A DNA stretch of 11,594 nt from DATKDU01 sp035512595 (GTDB lineage: Bacteria > Planctomycetota > Planctomycetia > Pirellulales > Pirellulaceae): the NCBI GenBank assembly GCA_035512595.1, contig DATKDU010000368.1, positions 1 to 11,594 on the forward strand, given 5' to 3'. Positions 1 to 6,274 of this stretch are shown piece by piece (within the stretch, counting starts at the first letter, position 1; each line of letters opens with the position of its first letter). The notes beneath the pieces are model-generated. The model had not been told where the DNA came from, did not search any database, and saw nothing but the letters and a program-made list of their open reading frames with translations. Position numbers and translations under genes: made by a program.

Positions 1-94
1 GATAGAAGGGACTAGGGACGAATCCCGATTTGAAAGCAAGAACCGGTATTTTCGCCGCGGGCGGCAATCGTAGGATTCAGAAAGGAGAACCACG

Positions 95-1183
95 ATGAGC
101 GATTCAGCCGCAATGCCACGAACCATGACTGCGCTCTATTCCACCGATCGGCAACGCTGGCAAGCGGTCACCGCCAGGGTCCCGGCTGCGGACGGCGACT
201 TCTACTATTCGGTCAAGACGACCGGCGTCTACTGCCGGCCGACTTGCCCGTCGCGCCTGCCGCGACGCGACAATGTTCGCTTTCATGCGTCGTGCCTGGA
301 TGCCGAGAGAGCCGGCTTTCGCCCGTGCAAGCGGTGCCGGCCCAAGGAAGACAGCCTGGCACGGCGCCGCGCTGCAACCGTGGAAAGGGCATGCCGCACG
401 ATCGAAGAAGCCGACACCATGCCGGCGCTTGATGAGCTGGCCCAAGCAGCCGGGATGAGCCGCTACCACTTTCACCGCGTGTTCAAAGCGCAGACCGGCG
501 TCACGCCGAAAGGATATGCCGCCGCCCAGCGTGTCAGGCGGGTCCGCACCGAATTATCGACCAGGAAAACGATCACCGCGGCAATTCATGGCGCGGGATT
601 CAACTCTGCCAGCCGATTCTACGAGACGTCGGCCAAAGTCCTGGGAATGACGCCGACAACCTTCAAATCCGGCGGGGACGGCATGACCATTCAATTCGCC
701 ATCAGCCAATGCTGGCTGGGGGCGATCCTCGTCGCAGCAACGGACATTGGGGTCTGCGCGATCCTGCTCGGGGACGAACCGGACGATTTGGCACGCGACC
801 TGGCGGAGCGATTTCCCCAGGCTCGGTTGATCGGCCCAGACGCGGCATTTGCGCAGCTCGTCGCCCAGGTCGTCGGCTTTGTCGCCGATCCGAAGCTCGG
901 CCTCGATCTGCCACTGGACATTCGCGGCACGGCATTTCAGCAGCAAGTCTGGCAAGCACTCCAGAAGATTCCGCCGGGCACGATCACCAGCTATGCCGAG
1001 ATCGCCCGGCGGATCGGCTGCCCGAAATCGGCGCGAGCGGTGGGGCAGGCGGTCGCGGCCAATCCGCTGGCGGTGGCCATTCCCTGCCATCGCGTCGTGC
1101 GGACCGACGGAACGCTGTCGGGTTATCGCTGGGGGGTCGAGCGGAAAGACAAGTTACAGCAGAGGGAGCGCAGGACAGGCTAG
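95..1183 (+). CDS. ada: Ada: bifunctional methylated-DNA repair methyltransferase and transcriptional activator
   Basis: Removes methyl groups from alkylated DNA by irreversible self-methylation and, once methylated at its N-terminal zinc cysteine, activates alkylation-response genes in the cytoplasm. The 362-residue protein shows the three Ada modules in order. The first is a zinc domain with the four cysteines C47, C51 (VYCRPTC), C78 and C81 (FRPCKRC). Next is an AraC-type helix-turn-helix region at about 95-192. Last is the O6-methylguanine methyltransferase domain at about 200-355, with the active-site motif PCHRVV (C331). Length and motif order match E. coli Ada (354 residues, C38 and C321) with an offset of about 9-10. 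The ATG at 95 is chosen because AAGGAG at 82-87 lies 7 bases upstream; ATG codons at 113 and 125 lack such a site. All key residues are present, so it should be active. Confidence 0.96.
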   Translation: MSDSAAMPRTMTALYSTDRQRWQAVTARVPAADGDFYYSVKTTGVYCRPTCPSRLPRRDNVRFHASCLDAERAGFRPCKRCRPKEDSLARRRAATVERACRTIEEADTMPALDELAQAAGMSRYHFHRVFKAQTGVTPKGYAAAQRVRRVRTELSTRKTITAAIHGAGFNSASRFYETSAKVLGMTPTTFKSGGDGMTIQFAISQCWLGAILVAATDIGVCAILLGDEPDDLARDLAERFPQARLIGPDAAFAQLVAQVVGFVADPKLGLDLPLDIRGTAFQQQVWQALQKIPPGTITSYAEIARRIGCPKSARAVGQAVAANPLAVAIPCHRVVRTDGTLSGYRWGVERKDKLQQRERRTG

Positions 1184-1321
1184 TTCGCCGCGCCGCTGCG
1201 GCCGAGTCTGAGCATTCCGCCGAAACCTGCGCGACTTGACCACGCTTAGCGATTTTACGAAACTATCGAAACCTCCCGGCGTTTGACGCGCTGTATGCCG
1301 TTGGCAGGGGCGCGTGAGCTT

Positions 1322-1702
1322 ATGAATCGAACGCTGCTGGGCCTGATTGCACTGGTGGTTCTTTTAGCCGGGATCGGGACTCTCCTGTTGGCGCCGCGCG
1401 ACGACAACAATACGGCCCTCAGCGTTGCCGGCGGGTTGATCCGCGTCGGGCTCGTGCTGGGGGCTCTCTGGCTGGCCCTGCCTTCCATCACCGGCATGCT
1501 CACGCGGACGCCCAAATGGGTTCTGACGGCGGCGGTGATCGGCACCGTCATCTGCGTCGTGCGGCCGCAGCTCTTGCTGCTGGTGGTGCCGCTGCTGATG
1601 GCGCTGTGGTTCCTCTCCAGCCGGTTTTTGTCGAGCCCGGCCGATCCGACGATCCTCGGTCGGCGACCGCGGCGGAAGCGGGAAATGAAAGACGACTCGT
1701 AG
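1322..1702 (+). CDS. Small four-helix membrane protein of unknown function
   Basis: A 126-residue protein that I cannot assign to a family. It is dominated by hydrophobic segments at about 5-23, 36-56, 66-80 and 83-100, followed by a very basic cytoplasmic-looking tail (RRPRRKRE near 114-121). It lies 139 bases after ada and ends 21 bases before the HD phosphohydrolase gene, so it is probably co-transcribed with the latter. The ATG at 1322 is preferred because it puts the first helix at the N-terminus. The frame stays open upstream to an ATG at 1295 and a TTG at 1283, which would add 9 or 13 polar residues; no strong ribosome binding site decides the matter. The hydrophobic pattern and position make a real gene likely, but no function can be read from it. 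Confidence 0.7.
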   Translation: MNRTLLGLIALVVLLAGIGTLLLAPRDDNNTALSVAGGLIRVGLVLGALWLALPSITGMLTRTPKWVLTAAVIGTVICVVRPQLLLLVVPLLMALWFLSSRFLSSPADPTILGRRPRRKREMKDDS

Positions 1703-1723
1703 GAACAAGTAGCGGAGAATGCG

Positions 1724-2479
1724 ATGGATCGACAACAGCTCTTGAGTGCCGCCGCCGCATTCGTCCGCGATCATCTGGCCGGCGACAGCTCGGGACACGA
1801 CTGGTGGCACATCGACCGCGTCCGCTCCGCGGCGCTGGCCATCGCCCGCGAGGAACGGGCCGACCTGTTCGTCGTCGAATTGGCCGCACTGCTGCACGAC
1901 GTGGATGACTGGAAGCTGGTTAGCCACCGTAGGGCGGGTCAAGCTGGCTCGGCCAGCGCCGACCCGCCGGAACCAGCGCCGAACCATGGTGGGCCGGCGC
2001 TCGCCCGACCAACGCTTCGCGTCGGTGCCCGGAGCTTGTTTCACCCTACGCTGGCCCAGGAGTGGATGGAGGTCCAGCAAGTCGAGCCGGTGATCATCGA
2101 GCACGTCTGCCGGATCATCGGCGAGCTGTCGTTCAAGGGGGCCGGCGTCGCCACCCCCATGACGTCGCTGGAAGGCCAGTGCGTCCAGGATGCCGACCGG
2201 CTCGATGCGCTCGGGGCCGTCGGCATTGGCCGGACGTTCGCCTACGGCGGGCACACAGGGCAGCCGATGCACGACCCCGAGCTCTCACCGACGCAGCACG
2301 AGTCGTTCGAGGCGTACAAGAGCAACGTCGGCACGACGATCAATCACTTCTACGAAAAGCTGTTGCTGCTGAAAGACCGGATGAACACGGCCGCAGCCAA
2401 AAACCTGGCCGCTGGCCGGCACGCGTACATGGAGCAGTTTCTGGCGCAGTTTTTGGCGGAGTGGGAAGGCCGGCGCTGA
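1724..2479 (+). CDS. HD-domain metal-dependent phosphohydrolase with an in-frame repeat insertion
   Basis: Member of the HD superfamily close to the YedJ/YpgQ type: a soluble metal-dependent hydrolase of phosphorylated, possibly nucleotide, substrates. Visible ligand motifs are HDWWH (25-29), the HD pair H58-D59 in LLHDVDDWK, and QDADRLDALGAVGIGR (155-170), whose aspartate completes the metal site. KGAGV (138-142) and FAYGG (172-176) are also typical of the group. The protein is 251 residues; removing residues 69-109 leaves about 210, the usual size. Those 41 residues (R, A, G, P-rich) are exactly the translation of a 123-bp inverted-repeat element placed between DDWKLVSH and LAQEWME, where relatives have a short loop. 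Start: ATG at 1724 with GGAG at 1714-1717. Whether the enzyme still folds is unknown, but no stop or frameshift is present. Confidence 0.88.
   Translation: MDRQQLLSAAAAFVRDHLAGDSSGHDWWHIDRVRSAALAIAREERADLFVVELAALLHDVDDWKLVSHRRAGQAGSASADPPEPAPNHGGPALARPTLRVGARSLFHPTLAQEWMEVQQVEPVIIEHVCRIIGELSFKGAGVATPMTSLEGQCVQDADRLDALGAVGIGRTFAYGGHTGQPMHDPELSPTQHESFEAYKSNVGTTINHFYEKLLLLKDRMNTAAAKNLAAGRHAYMEQFLAQFLAEWEGRR
1928..2050 (+). repeat. 123-bp palindromic (MITE/REP-like) element inside the HD gene
   Basis: The ends are 17-bp imperfect inverted repeats: CGTAGGGCGGGTCAAGC at 1928-1944 and GCTTGTTTCACCCTACG at 2034-2050 (13 of 17 positions pair). The left half folds on itself: GGCGGGTC (1933-1940) pairs perfectly with GACCCGCC (1961-1968), and inside it GCTGGC (1943-1948) pairs with GCCAGC (1952-1957) around a 3-base loop. 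The length of 123 is a multiple of three, and the left end coincides with a codon boundary of the HD gene. No target-site duplication is obvious. Elements beginning GTAGGG(T/C)GGG are, from memory, dispersed in planctomycete genomes; that part was not checked. It encodes no protein of its own and would need a transposase or another mechanism in trans. Confidence 0.72.
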
Positions 2480-2673
2480 ATCCACAAGACCGACGCGCAA
2501 GGGAAGGAATGGACGTTTCGCGCGTGGACAGGTTTCCTTCACTGGCGATTCACTCGATGGAGACGGTTTGAGCAGGGCGGCGCCTTATCGGGATTCTCGG
2601 GACCATGTCCTGCCGCGGAGCGGCGGACTACATTTTTCGGCCGCAAAATGCTCACAAGCCGCTGCGCGATTCA
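2480..2673. other. Non-coding stretch after the HD gene
   Basis: No convincing gene. A TTG-started frame opens at 2568 and runs to 3014, but it is a chimera of the antisense of the DUF3634 fragment and the DUF1501 remnant. The only structure seen is the hairpin at 2607-2628 followed by five T. Together with 2674-3050 this forms a zone of gene debris about 570 bases long. Confidence 0.6.
2607..2637 (+). terminator. Possible intrinsic terminator downstream of the HD gene
   Basis: GTCC (2607-2610) and GCCGC (2612-2616) pair with GCGGC (2620-2624) and GGAC (2625-2628), leaving a single bulged T and a 3-base loop. TTTTT follows at 2633-2637, four bases after the stem. The form fits a Rho-independent terminator for the ada–HD region, 128 bases past the HD stop. 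Sequences of the CCTGCCGCGGAGCGGC kind may instead be part of a dispersed palindromic repeat. Confidence 0.35.
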
Positions 2674-2775
2674 GCTCACCGGTGAAGCTGCCACACGTTC
2701 CGCAGCCGATGCTGCGCTTCGGGCGGAATGGAAGGGGAGAAAGCGAGGGAGAGGTGGCGGGATCGGCGAATGCCG
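2674..2775. repeat. 102-bp repeat, copy A (partner at 7646-7747)
   Basis: Direct repeat aligned without gaps to 7646-7747 with 90 of 102 positions identical by my count. It begins GCTCACCGGTGAAG and ends GCGAATGCCG in both copies. Similarity stops abruptly on both sides. Copy B is the 3' end of an intact minus-strand DUF3634 gene, so this copy is a fragment of such a gene rather than a mobile repeat of its own. Confidence 0.85.
2676..2775 (-). pseudogene. C-terminal fragment of a DUF3634 protein
   Basis: On the minus strand this encodes about the last 32 residues of a DUF3634 protein, with IPPEAQHRLRNVWQLHR and then a TGA stop at 2678-2676. The intact protein at 7648-7944 has the same ending with only a few substitutions (SRHVTLAF against SRHLSLAF). 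The N-terminal two thirds, including the membrane helix, are missing, and the sequence passes straight into the antisense of the DUF1501 remnant. Substitutions are mostly conservative and the frame is undisturbed, so the copy either is recent or spent part of its history in a functional gene. Confidence 0.75.
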
Positions 2776-2979
2776 GGCTCAAGCACGGCATCGCTTACCG
2801 CAGTTCGGACGACATCGGCTGGAAGGCGGCCGAGAACCCGGTCGATGTCCACGACTTCCACGCCACGATCCTGCACCTGCTCGGCATCGATCACACGCGG
2901 CTGACCCTTCTACCACAACGGCATTCGCCGCCGGCTGACGAACGTCCACGGCCGGGTGCTGACGGACATCCTGGCGTAG
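2776..2979 (+). pseudogene. Frameshifted C-terminal remnant of a DUF1501 (sulfatase-like) protein
   Basis: DUF1501 proteins are long secreted sulfatase-fold proteins (usually about 430-490 residues) abundant in planctomycetes, often paired with DUF1553 cytochrome-like proteins. Only the last 66 or so residues remain. 2784-2906 reads HGIAYRSSDDIGWKAAEN, then PVDVHDFHATILHLLGIDH, the family's conserved C-terminal block. One extra C in the CCC run at 2905-2907 breaks the frame. Skipping it restores FYHNGIRRRLTNVHGRV and LTDILA with a TAG stop at 2977-2979. The N-terminal about 85% is absent and is replaced at 2775/2776 by the DUF3634 fragment. There is no start, and the product would not be functional. 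Confidence 0.85.
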
Positions 2980-3051
2980 TTGCGGGGCGGTATGTCCGGA
3001 ACCCATCCACCTAAAGTGCATGTGATGAATTCGCGAGAATTCTTGTTCGCG

Positions 3052-3093
3052 ACCAAATAATTTGGTTGACTTCGCGATTGGCGGATATAGAAT
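3052..3093 (+). promoter_or_regulatory. Sigma70-like promoter with an overlapping palindromic operator candidate
   Basis: TTGACT at 3066-3071 (5 of 6 to consensus) and TAGAAT at 3088-3093 (5 of 6) are separated by 16 bases, predicting a transcript start near 3100 on the plus strand. A perfect palindrome, ACCAAAT-A-ATTTGGT at 3052-3066, ends on the first base of the -35 box, a classic place for a repressor or activator dimer. TTCGCGA occurs three times around it (3030-3036, 3046-3052, 3071-3077). The next genes on this strand are the operon starting at 3489, so this is its likely promoter, leaving a leader of nearly 400 bases. Confidence 0.6.
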
Positions 3094-3171
3094 TATGCCC
3101 GGTCCAGGTGGCAAGTAGCCTTCCCTTTCTCCGTCGTCCTCGGCGGCCGGAGAGAAAGTGGTTGGTGGGAC

Positions 3172-3492
3172 GTGCGGGCGGCATTCGATCGACAGACGCG
3201 CCGGTCGGCCTTCCTTTCGGGGGGGGCTGATTTCTTGGTCGTTCATCTGCTGGCAATCGTGCTCTTGATTGCCGCGTTTCCCACGGCTACTGCGGAGTGG
3301 GTTTCTGTTGGCCCTTACTTTGGGAACCTGTGGCGGCATCTAAACGGTGGGCATCCTGCTGGTTGCCTTTCGATACCCGGAACAGATATCTCGCTTTTTC
3401 CTCGGCGAAAGTACCTGCTGCGGAGTTATTCGCGCCGCGCCCCAGCAGGTTTTATCTCGCCTGGCGCGTTCGTGAGGAGGGCCTTTCCATGA
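3172..3492 (+). CDS. Possible short leader ORF with signal-peptide-like segment (doubtful)
   Basis: A 106-codon frame from GTG 3172, or 85 codons from the in-frame TTG 3235, which has a G-run 8 or so bases upstream. It contains a hydrophobic stretch ending in ATAEW that resembles a secretion signal. Its stop TGA (3490-3492) overlaps the ATG of the next gene as ATGA, the arrangement seen in translationally coupled genes. Against it: the C-terminal half is a low-quality mix rich in R, S, P and F, it contains a hairpin with a T-run (3413-3453), no ribosome binding site is strong, and no family is recognisable. It may be a translated leader, a decayed gene or chance. Confidence 0.25.
   Translation: MRAAFDRQTRRSAFLSGGADFLVVHLLAIVLLIAAFPTATAEWVSVGPYFGNLWRHLNGGHPAGCLSIPGTDISLFPRRKYLLRSYSRRAPAGFISPGAFVRRAFP
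3413..3453 (+). promoter_or_regulatory. Leader hairpin with T-run, possible attenuator
   Basis: ACCTGCTG (3413-3420) pairs perfectly with CAGCAGGT (3443-3450), and the inner CGG/CCG can extend the stem. The right arm runs directly into a T tract (T at 3450-3453, then ATC), giving the outline of an intrinsic terminator. It lies between the promoter at 3066-3093 and the first clear gene of the operon at 3489, so it could act as an attenuator rather than as the end of a unit. The T-run is short, so termination may be weak. Confidence 0.35.
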
Positions 3493-3839
3493 GTTCCCAC
3501 GATCTGGCCGGAACGGTGTTGCGATCACTAGTTACACTTGGCATGGTGGTCGTGACGGTCTCGTGGTCGTCGGCGCGCACCGTGCCCGACAAGTCGAACG
3601 GCTTGTTCTATGGTGGGGTGGCGTGCGATAGCCAGGGAAGTTTTATGACGATCAACTGTCCGCCGAAACCTGGAGAATTCAACTGCAATTCGGATGTGTA
3701 CCGCTGCAACATGACCGGCTGGAAGGTGAAAATCTGCAATCCCAACGGCGGTGGGGACGCCCCTTGTAACACCAATCAGAACTGCGCGGATCAAAACAAC
3801 GACGCATTCGCTTCCGTCGATTGTGAACCAGGTTTGTAA
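3489..3839 (+). CDS. Short secreted protein with eight cysteines
   Basis: A 116-residue protein not assigned to a family. The N-terminus has a polar start and a hydrophobic core at about 14-26, ending near SWSSA, as in a Sec signal peptide. The mature part carries eight cysteines (46, 57, 66, 73, 83, 93, 99, 112), many N, G, D and Q and few aliphatic residues, which suggests a small disulfide-stabilised extracytoplasmic protein. A metal-binding role is the main alternative. The ATG at 3489 is chosen for GAGGAGGG at 3475-3482. A TTG start at 3297 in the same frame would add 64 unlikely residues. It begins the run of same-strand genes that includes a C39-like peptidase and a MauE-like redox domain, so it is a plausible substrate of them. 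Confidence 0.8.
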   Translation: MSSHDLAGTVLRSLVTLGMVVVTVSWSSARTVPDKSNGLFYGGVACDSQGSFMTINCPPKPGEFNCNSDVYRCNMTGWKVKICNPNGGGDAPCNTNQNCADQNNDAFASVDCEPGL

Positions 3840-3933
3840 TCGCGCCGACTTGCGGTGCGACAATTTGACTCGCCACGCAGTCTCCTCGAAACGATGCGGC
3901 TGATCGGTTCCCTTTGCCCGCTGCGGAGGCAAC

Positions 3934-5082
3934 GTGAACGTCCATTATGTGGGTTCGATTTTGCTTCTTTGCCTCCTGAATCATCGCGTTCTTGCGCAGG
4001 AGCGTGTCGACTTTGATCCCGAACGCGCGCTGGAGCGCGCGTTCGGGGCTGCCGAAGGACTACGTCTTAGGTTTCTGCAAACAACATGGTACAAGGGCGG
4101 TGCGTATCCGACCGAAACGAAGATCGGTTGGATTGACGCCACAGTAATCCGCCACAAGGAAAAGTGGCGAGTGCAGGGGTCGCGGTCCACGACCCGCCTC
4201 AAGCAGGGAAAAAGCACAACTTACTCCGGCGAATTTGAGTTTCTCGTTGACCAGCGACGTTTTATCAACGTGGAGTCGAGCAGCGGCGGGGTGGTCGATA
4301 ATGAGCCGGCGATTGCCGCCTCGTTTGACAAGGCACGGATCGCAGCCCGACCCGGCACGTCGGTTTTGTCCGATGCTGAAATACTCTTTGGCTTTGCGCC
4401 ACTGCGAGTGTCAACGCCTCTGGCGGAAATGGTAAAGGCGAATGCAGCCACGCGAACTATCACGCAGGATCCATCCGCGAATGCCGAGACCATAAACTTT
4501 GAAGATGAATACGGGCGATGGGAAGTTATTCTTTCCGTGGACAAAAAGCTCCCCACAGCGATCCACAATTTCAAAGACGCGGACGATCTTGCTGGCTCTG
4601 TACGAGTGCATACTTGGGAAGGAGGCGGCATTTATCCGGAAGGGAACGCCATTGCCTACGAGGTTCACGTTGAACCGATCGATTGGACGGACGAGCTGGG
4701 GTCGACCCTAATTCGCTCTTACACCGTTAGGGCAATCCTCACTTTCAGCTCTGGCGGAAAGTTTGAAAAACGGTCGGAAGTTGAAGTGAGCGACCCTGGG
4801 TTGCTCACCGCCGAAGTTCCCACGGACTTCAAGATCGCTACGCCCATTCGCAATAAGACCCCAGTGCATGTACAAGAAACGCCGGAGATTGCGTATGAGT
4901 GGTGGGAGGGGGACATTCGAAAGAAGGTGGACATTGATGCTTTGGAGAATTTGGCCGATATCCGGTTCAGACAGCCAACATCGTCCTACTTCACCATGAG
5001 CCGCATCATTTTTTTGGGGAGCCTGCTGGTATTGGTTGCTTCCTTGAGTTGGTTTTTCTATCAGCGACTTTCGGTTCGGTGA
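3934..5082 (+). CDS. Secreted protein of unknown family with C-terminal membrane anchor
   Basis: A 382-residue protein. An N-terminal signal peptide (hydrophobic at about 7-16, ending HRVLA before QERVDF) is followed by some 330 polar residues rich in beta-prone stretches, for example KIGWIDATVIRHKEKWRVQG. A single helix follows at about 358-375, with a short basic tail, QRLSVR. This predicts a large extracytoplasmic domain anchored at its C-terminus. The pattern of a beta-rich domain after a signal peptide recalls LolA/LolB-like lipid-binding folds, but no motif secures that. Start: GTG 3934 with GGAGG at 3925-3929. The gene is separated from the Cys-rich gene by 94 bases, and the next gene begins just past its TGA, so it belongs to the same operon. 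Confidence 0.8.
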   Translation: MNVHYVGSILLLCLLNHRVLAQERVDFDPERALERAFGAAEGLRLRFLQTTWYKGGAYPTETKIGWIDATVIRHKEKWRVQGSRSTTRLKQGKSTTYSGEFEFLVDQRRFINVESSSGGVVDNEPAIAASFDKARIAARPGTSVLSDAEILFGFAPLRVSTPLAEMVKANAATRTITQDPSANAETINFEDEYGRWEVILSVDKKLPTAIHNFKDADDLAGSVRVHTWEGGGIYPEGNAIAYEVHVEPIDWTDELGSTLIRSYTVRAILTFSSGGKFEKRSEVEVSDPGLLTAEVPTDFKIATPIRNKTPVHVQETPEIAYEWWEGDIRKKVDIDALENLADIRFRQPTSSYFTMSRIIFLGSLLVLVASLSWFFYQRLSVR

Positions 5083-5100
5083 TTGCTGGCGGAGGTCCCC

Positions 5101-6228
5101 ATGCGCTCCCGTTCGAATTATTGGATTACACCAGGGACGGTAATGCTCACCTGCGTAATTGCGTGCTTCGGCCCGACAAGTGCCGCTTGCGCAGCAGACG
5201 AGGGTTCGGATTTGGATAACACTACTGAACTGGCGGGGCCATACTGCGGGCTCTATTGCGTCTATGCCGCTGCCCGCAACTACAATCGCTCCGTTGACTT
5301 CGCTCAACTGCTCGATCGCAAGTATCTCAACCGTTTTGAGGGGAGTCACATCGGAGAGCTGGAAGCGGCGGCCGAATCGATTGGGCTGGGAGCGCTTCCG
5401 CTGTCGGGCCTTTCGTTGGACGACCTGCGCGGGATGGCAGCGCCAACGATCCTGTTGCTTTCGCGGCCACGACAAGCTGGCACCTTCAAGCATTGGGTCT
5501 TGCTCACACATGCGGCTGACGACCGTTTCTGGATCATGGAGTCTCCTGGTAACATTCAGGAAGTCTCCGGGGCGGAACTATTGGCCCAGTGGAGCGGCGT
5601 GGGCCTCGTGGTGTTTGCCGATTCGCGCCAAATGAAAGCGTATGAACGGAAGCACGCGGCATGGAAATGGCTTATCGCAATCGCCGTGGCGGGAGCAGTC
5701 GTTGCTCTCTCAATCAACCTACAGCGTGGGGATTCTCTGCGCCATATCGATCGTTCCTTTGGATCACATCGATTTCAGCCGCTGCTCATTTTCGCTGTGG
5801 CTATCGTGGTCGCAGTGATTTGGCACGTAGCTTCCAGAAGCGGGTTTCTGCGCAATAAGAGCGCGGTCGCCTACGTGCAGTACAACTACTTTAACCCCCG
5901 GTTGGCCTTCGTAGACAAGTCTCAGTTCGTTGGCCGCCTGGAGCGCCGCGAAGTTCTTGTCATTGACAGCCGCCTTCCCGACGCTTATGCCCGAGGCCAC
6001 ATTTCCGGAGCCGTGAACGTGCCTGTTTTCGTCACGCAAACAGCACTGCGCGAATTCGTGGAGACAGTGCCCAGACATTTGGGAATTGTTGTTTATTGTG
6101 AGAGCGAGGGATGCCCGTGGAGCCAGGAAATTGGGTCGCGATTGCACCTGATGGGCATGAAGGACGTCGCCATTTATCCGGGCGGTTGGAAGGAATGGTC
6201 GGCCGACAAAATAGAACCGCGCGGTTGA
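5101..6228 (+). CDS. C39-like cysteine peptidase domain fused to rhodanese domain, membrane protein
   Basis: 375 residues with a signal peptide (to about 31, AACA before ADEG). The C39-like papain-fold domain spans about 40-175: PYCGLYC gives the nucleophile C49 followed by G50, and FKHWVLL gives the histidine H131, with WIMESPG after it. The residue six before C49, glutamine in classic C39 peptidases, is glutamate here. Two helices follow at about 188-206 and 225-244, then a rhodanese domain at about 270-371 with VIDSRLPDAYARGHISGAVN, the active-site loop YCESEGC (C333) and YPGGWKEW. The topology places both enzyme domains outside the cytoplasmic membrane. Start: ATG 5101 with GGAGG at 5091-5095, preferred over TTG 5083. 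It may cleave peptides, or bind and transfer thiols or sulfur. In bacteriocin systems C39 removes leader peptides. Confidence 0.87.
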   Translation: MRSRSNYWITPGTVMLTCVIACFGPTSAACAADEGSDLDNTTELAGPYCGLYCVYAAARNYNRSVDFAQLLDRKYLNRFEGSHIGELEAAAESIGLGALPLSGLSLDDLRGMAAPTILLLSRPRQAGTFKHWVLLTHAADDRFWIMESPGNIQEVSGAELLAQWSGVGLVVFADSRQMKAYERKHAAWKWLIAIAVAGAVVALSINLQRGDSLRHIDRSFGSHRFQPLLIFAVAIVVAVIWHVASRSGFLRNKSAVAYVQYNYFNPRLAFVDKSQFVGRLERREVLVIDSRLPDAYARGHISGAVNVPVFVTQTALREFVETVPRHLGIVVYCESEGCPWSQEIGSRLHLMGMKDVAIYPGGWKEWSADKIEPRG

Positions 6229-6274
6229 CAACGCGGCCCCAAAAATGCCTCGTTATGCGTCCTGAAAGTTGAAG

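Noticed and set aside
1364..2272. 302-codon open frame on the minus strand
   Set aside because: Antisense to the membrane protein and HD genes; its Arg/Pro/Gln/His-rich translation has no domain, and the plus-strand genes carry clear motifs.
2676..2894. 72-codon minus-strand frame ending in the DUF3634 tail
   Set aside because: Only the last 32 or so codons are DUF3634-like; the rest is antisense of the DUF1501 remnant. Annotated as a fragment instead.
2568..3014. 148-codon plus-strand frame from TTG
   Set aside because: It runs through the antisense of the DUF3634 fragment and then the DUF1501 remnant until the frameshift; a chance chimera, not a gene.
3297..3488. N-terminal extension of the Cys-rich protein from a TTG
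   Set aside because: It would bury the signal peptide 64 residues inside, and a strong GGAGG site precedes the ATG at 3489.
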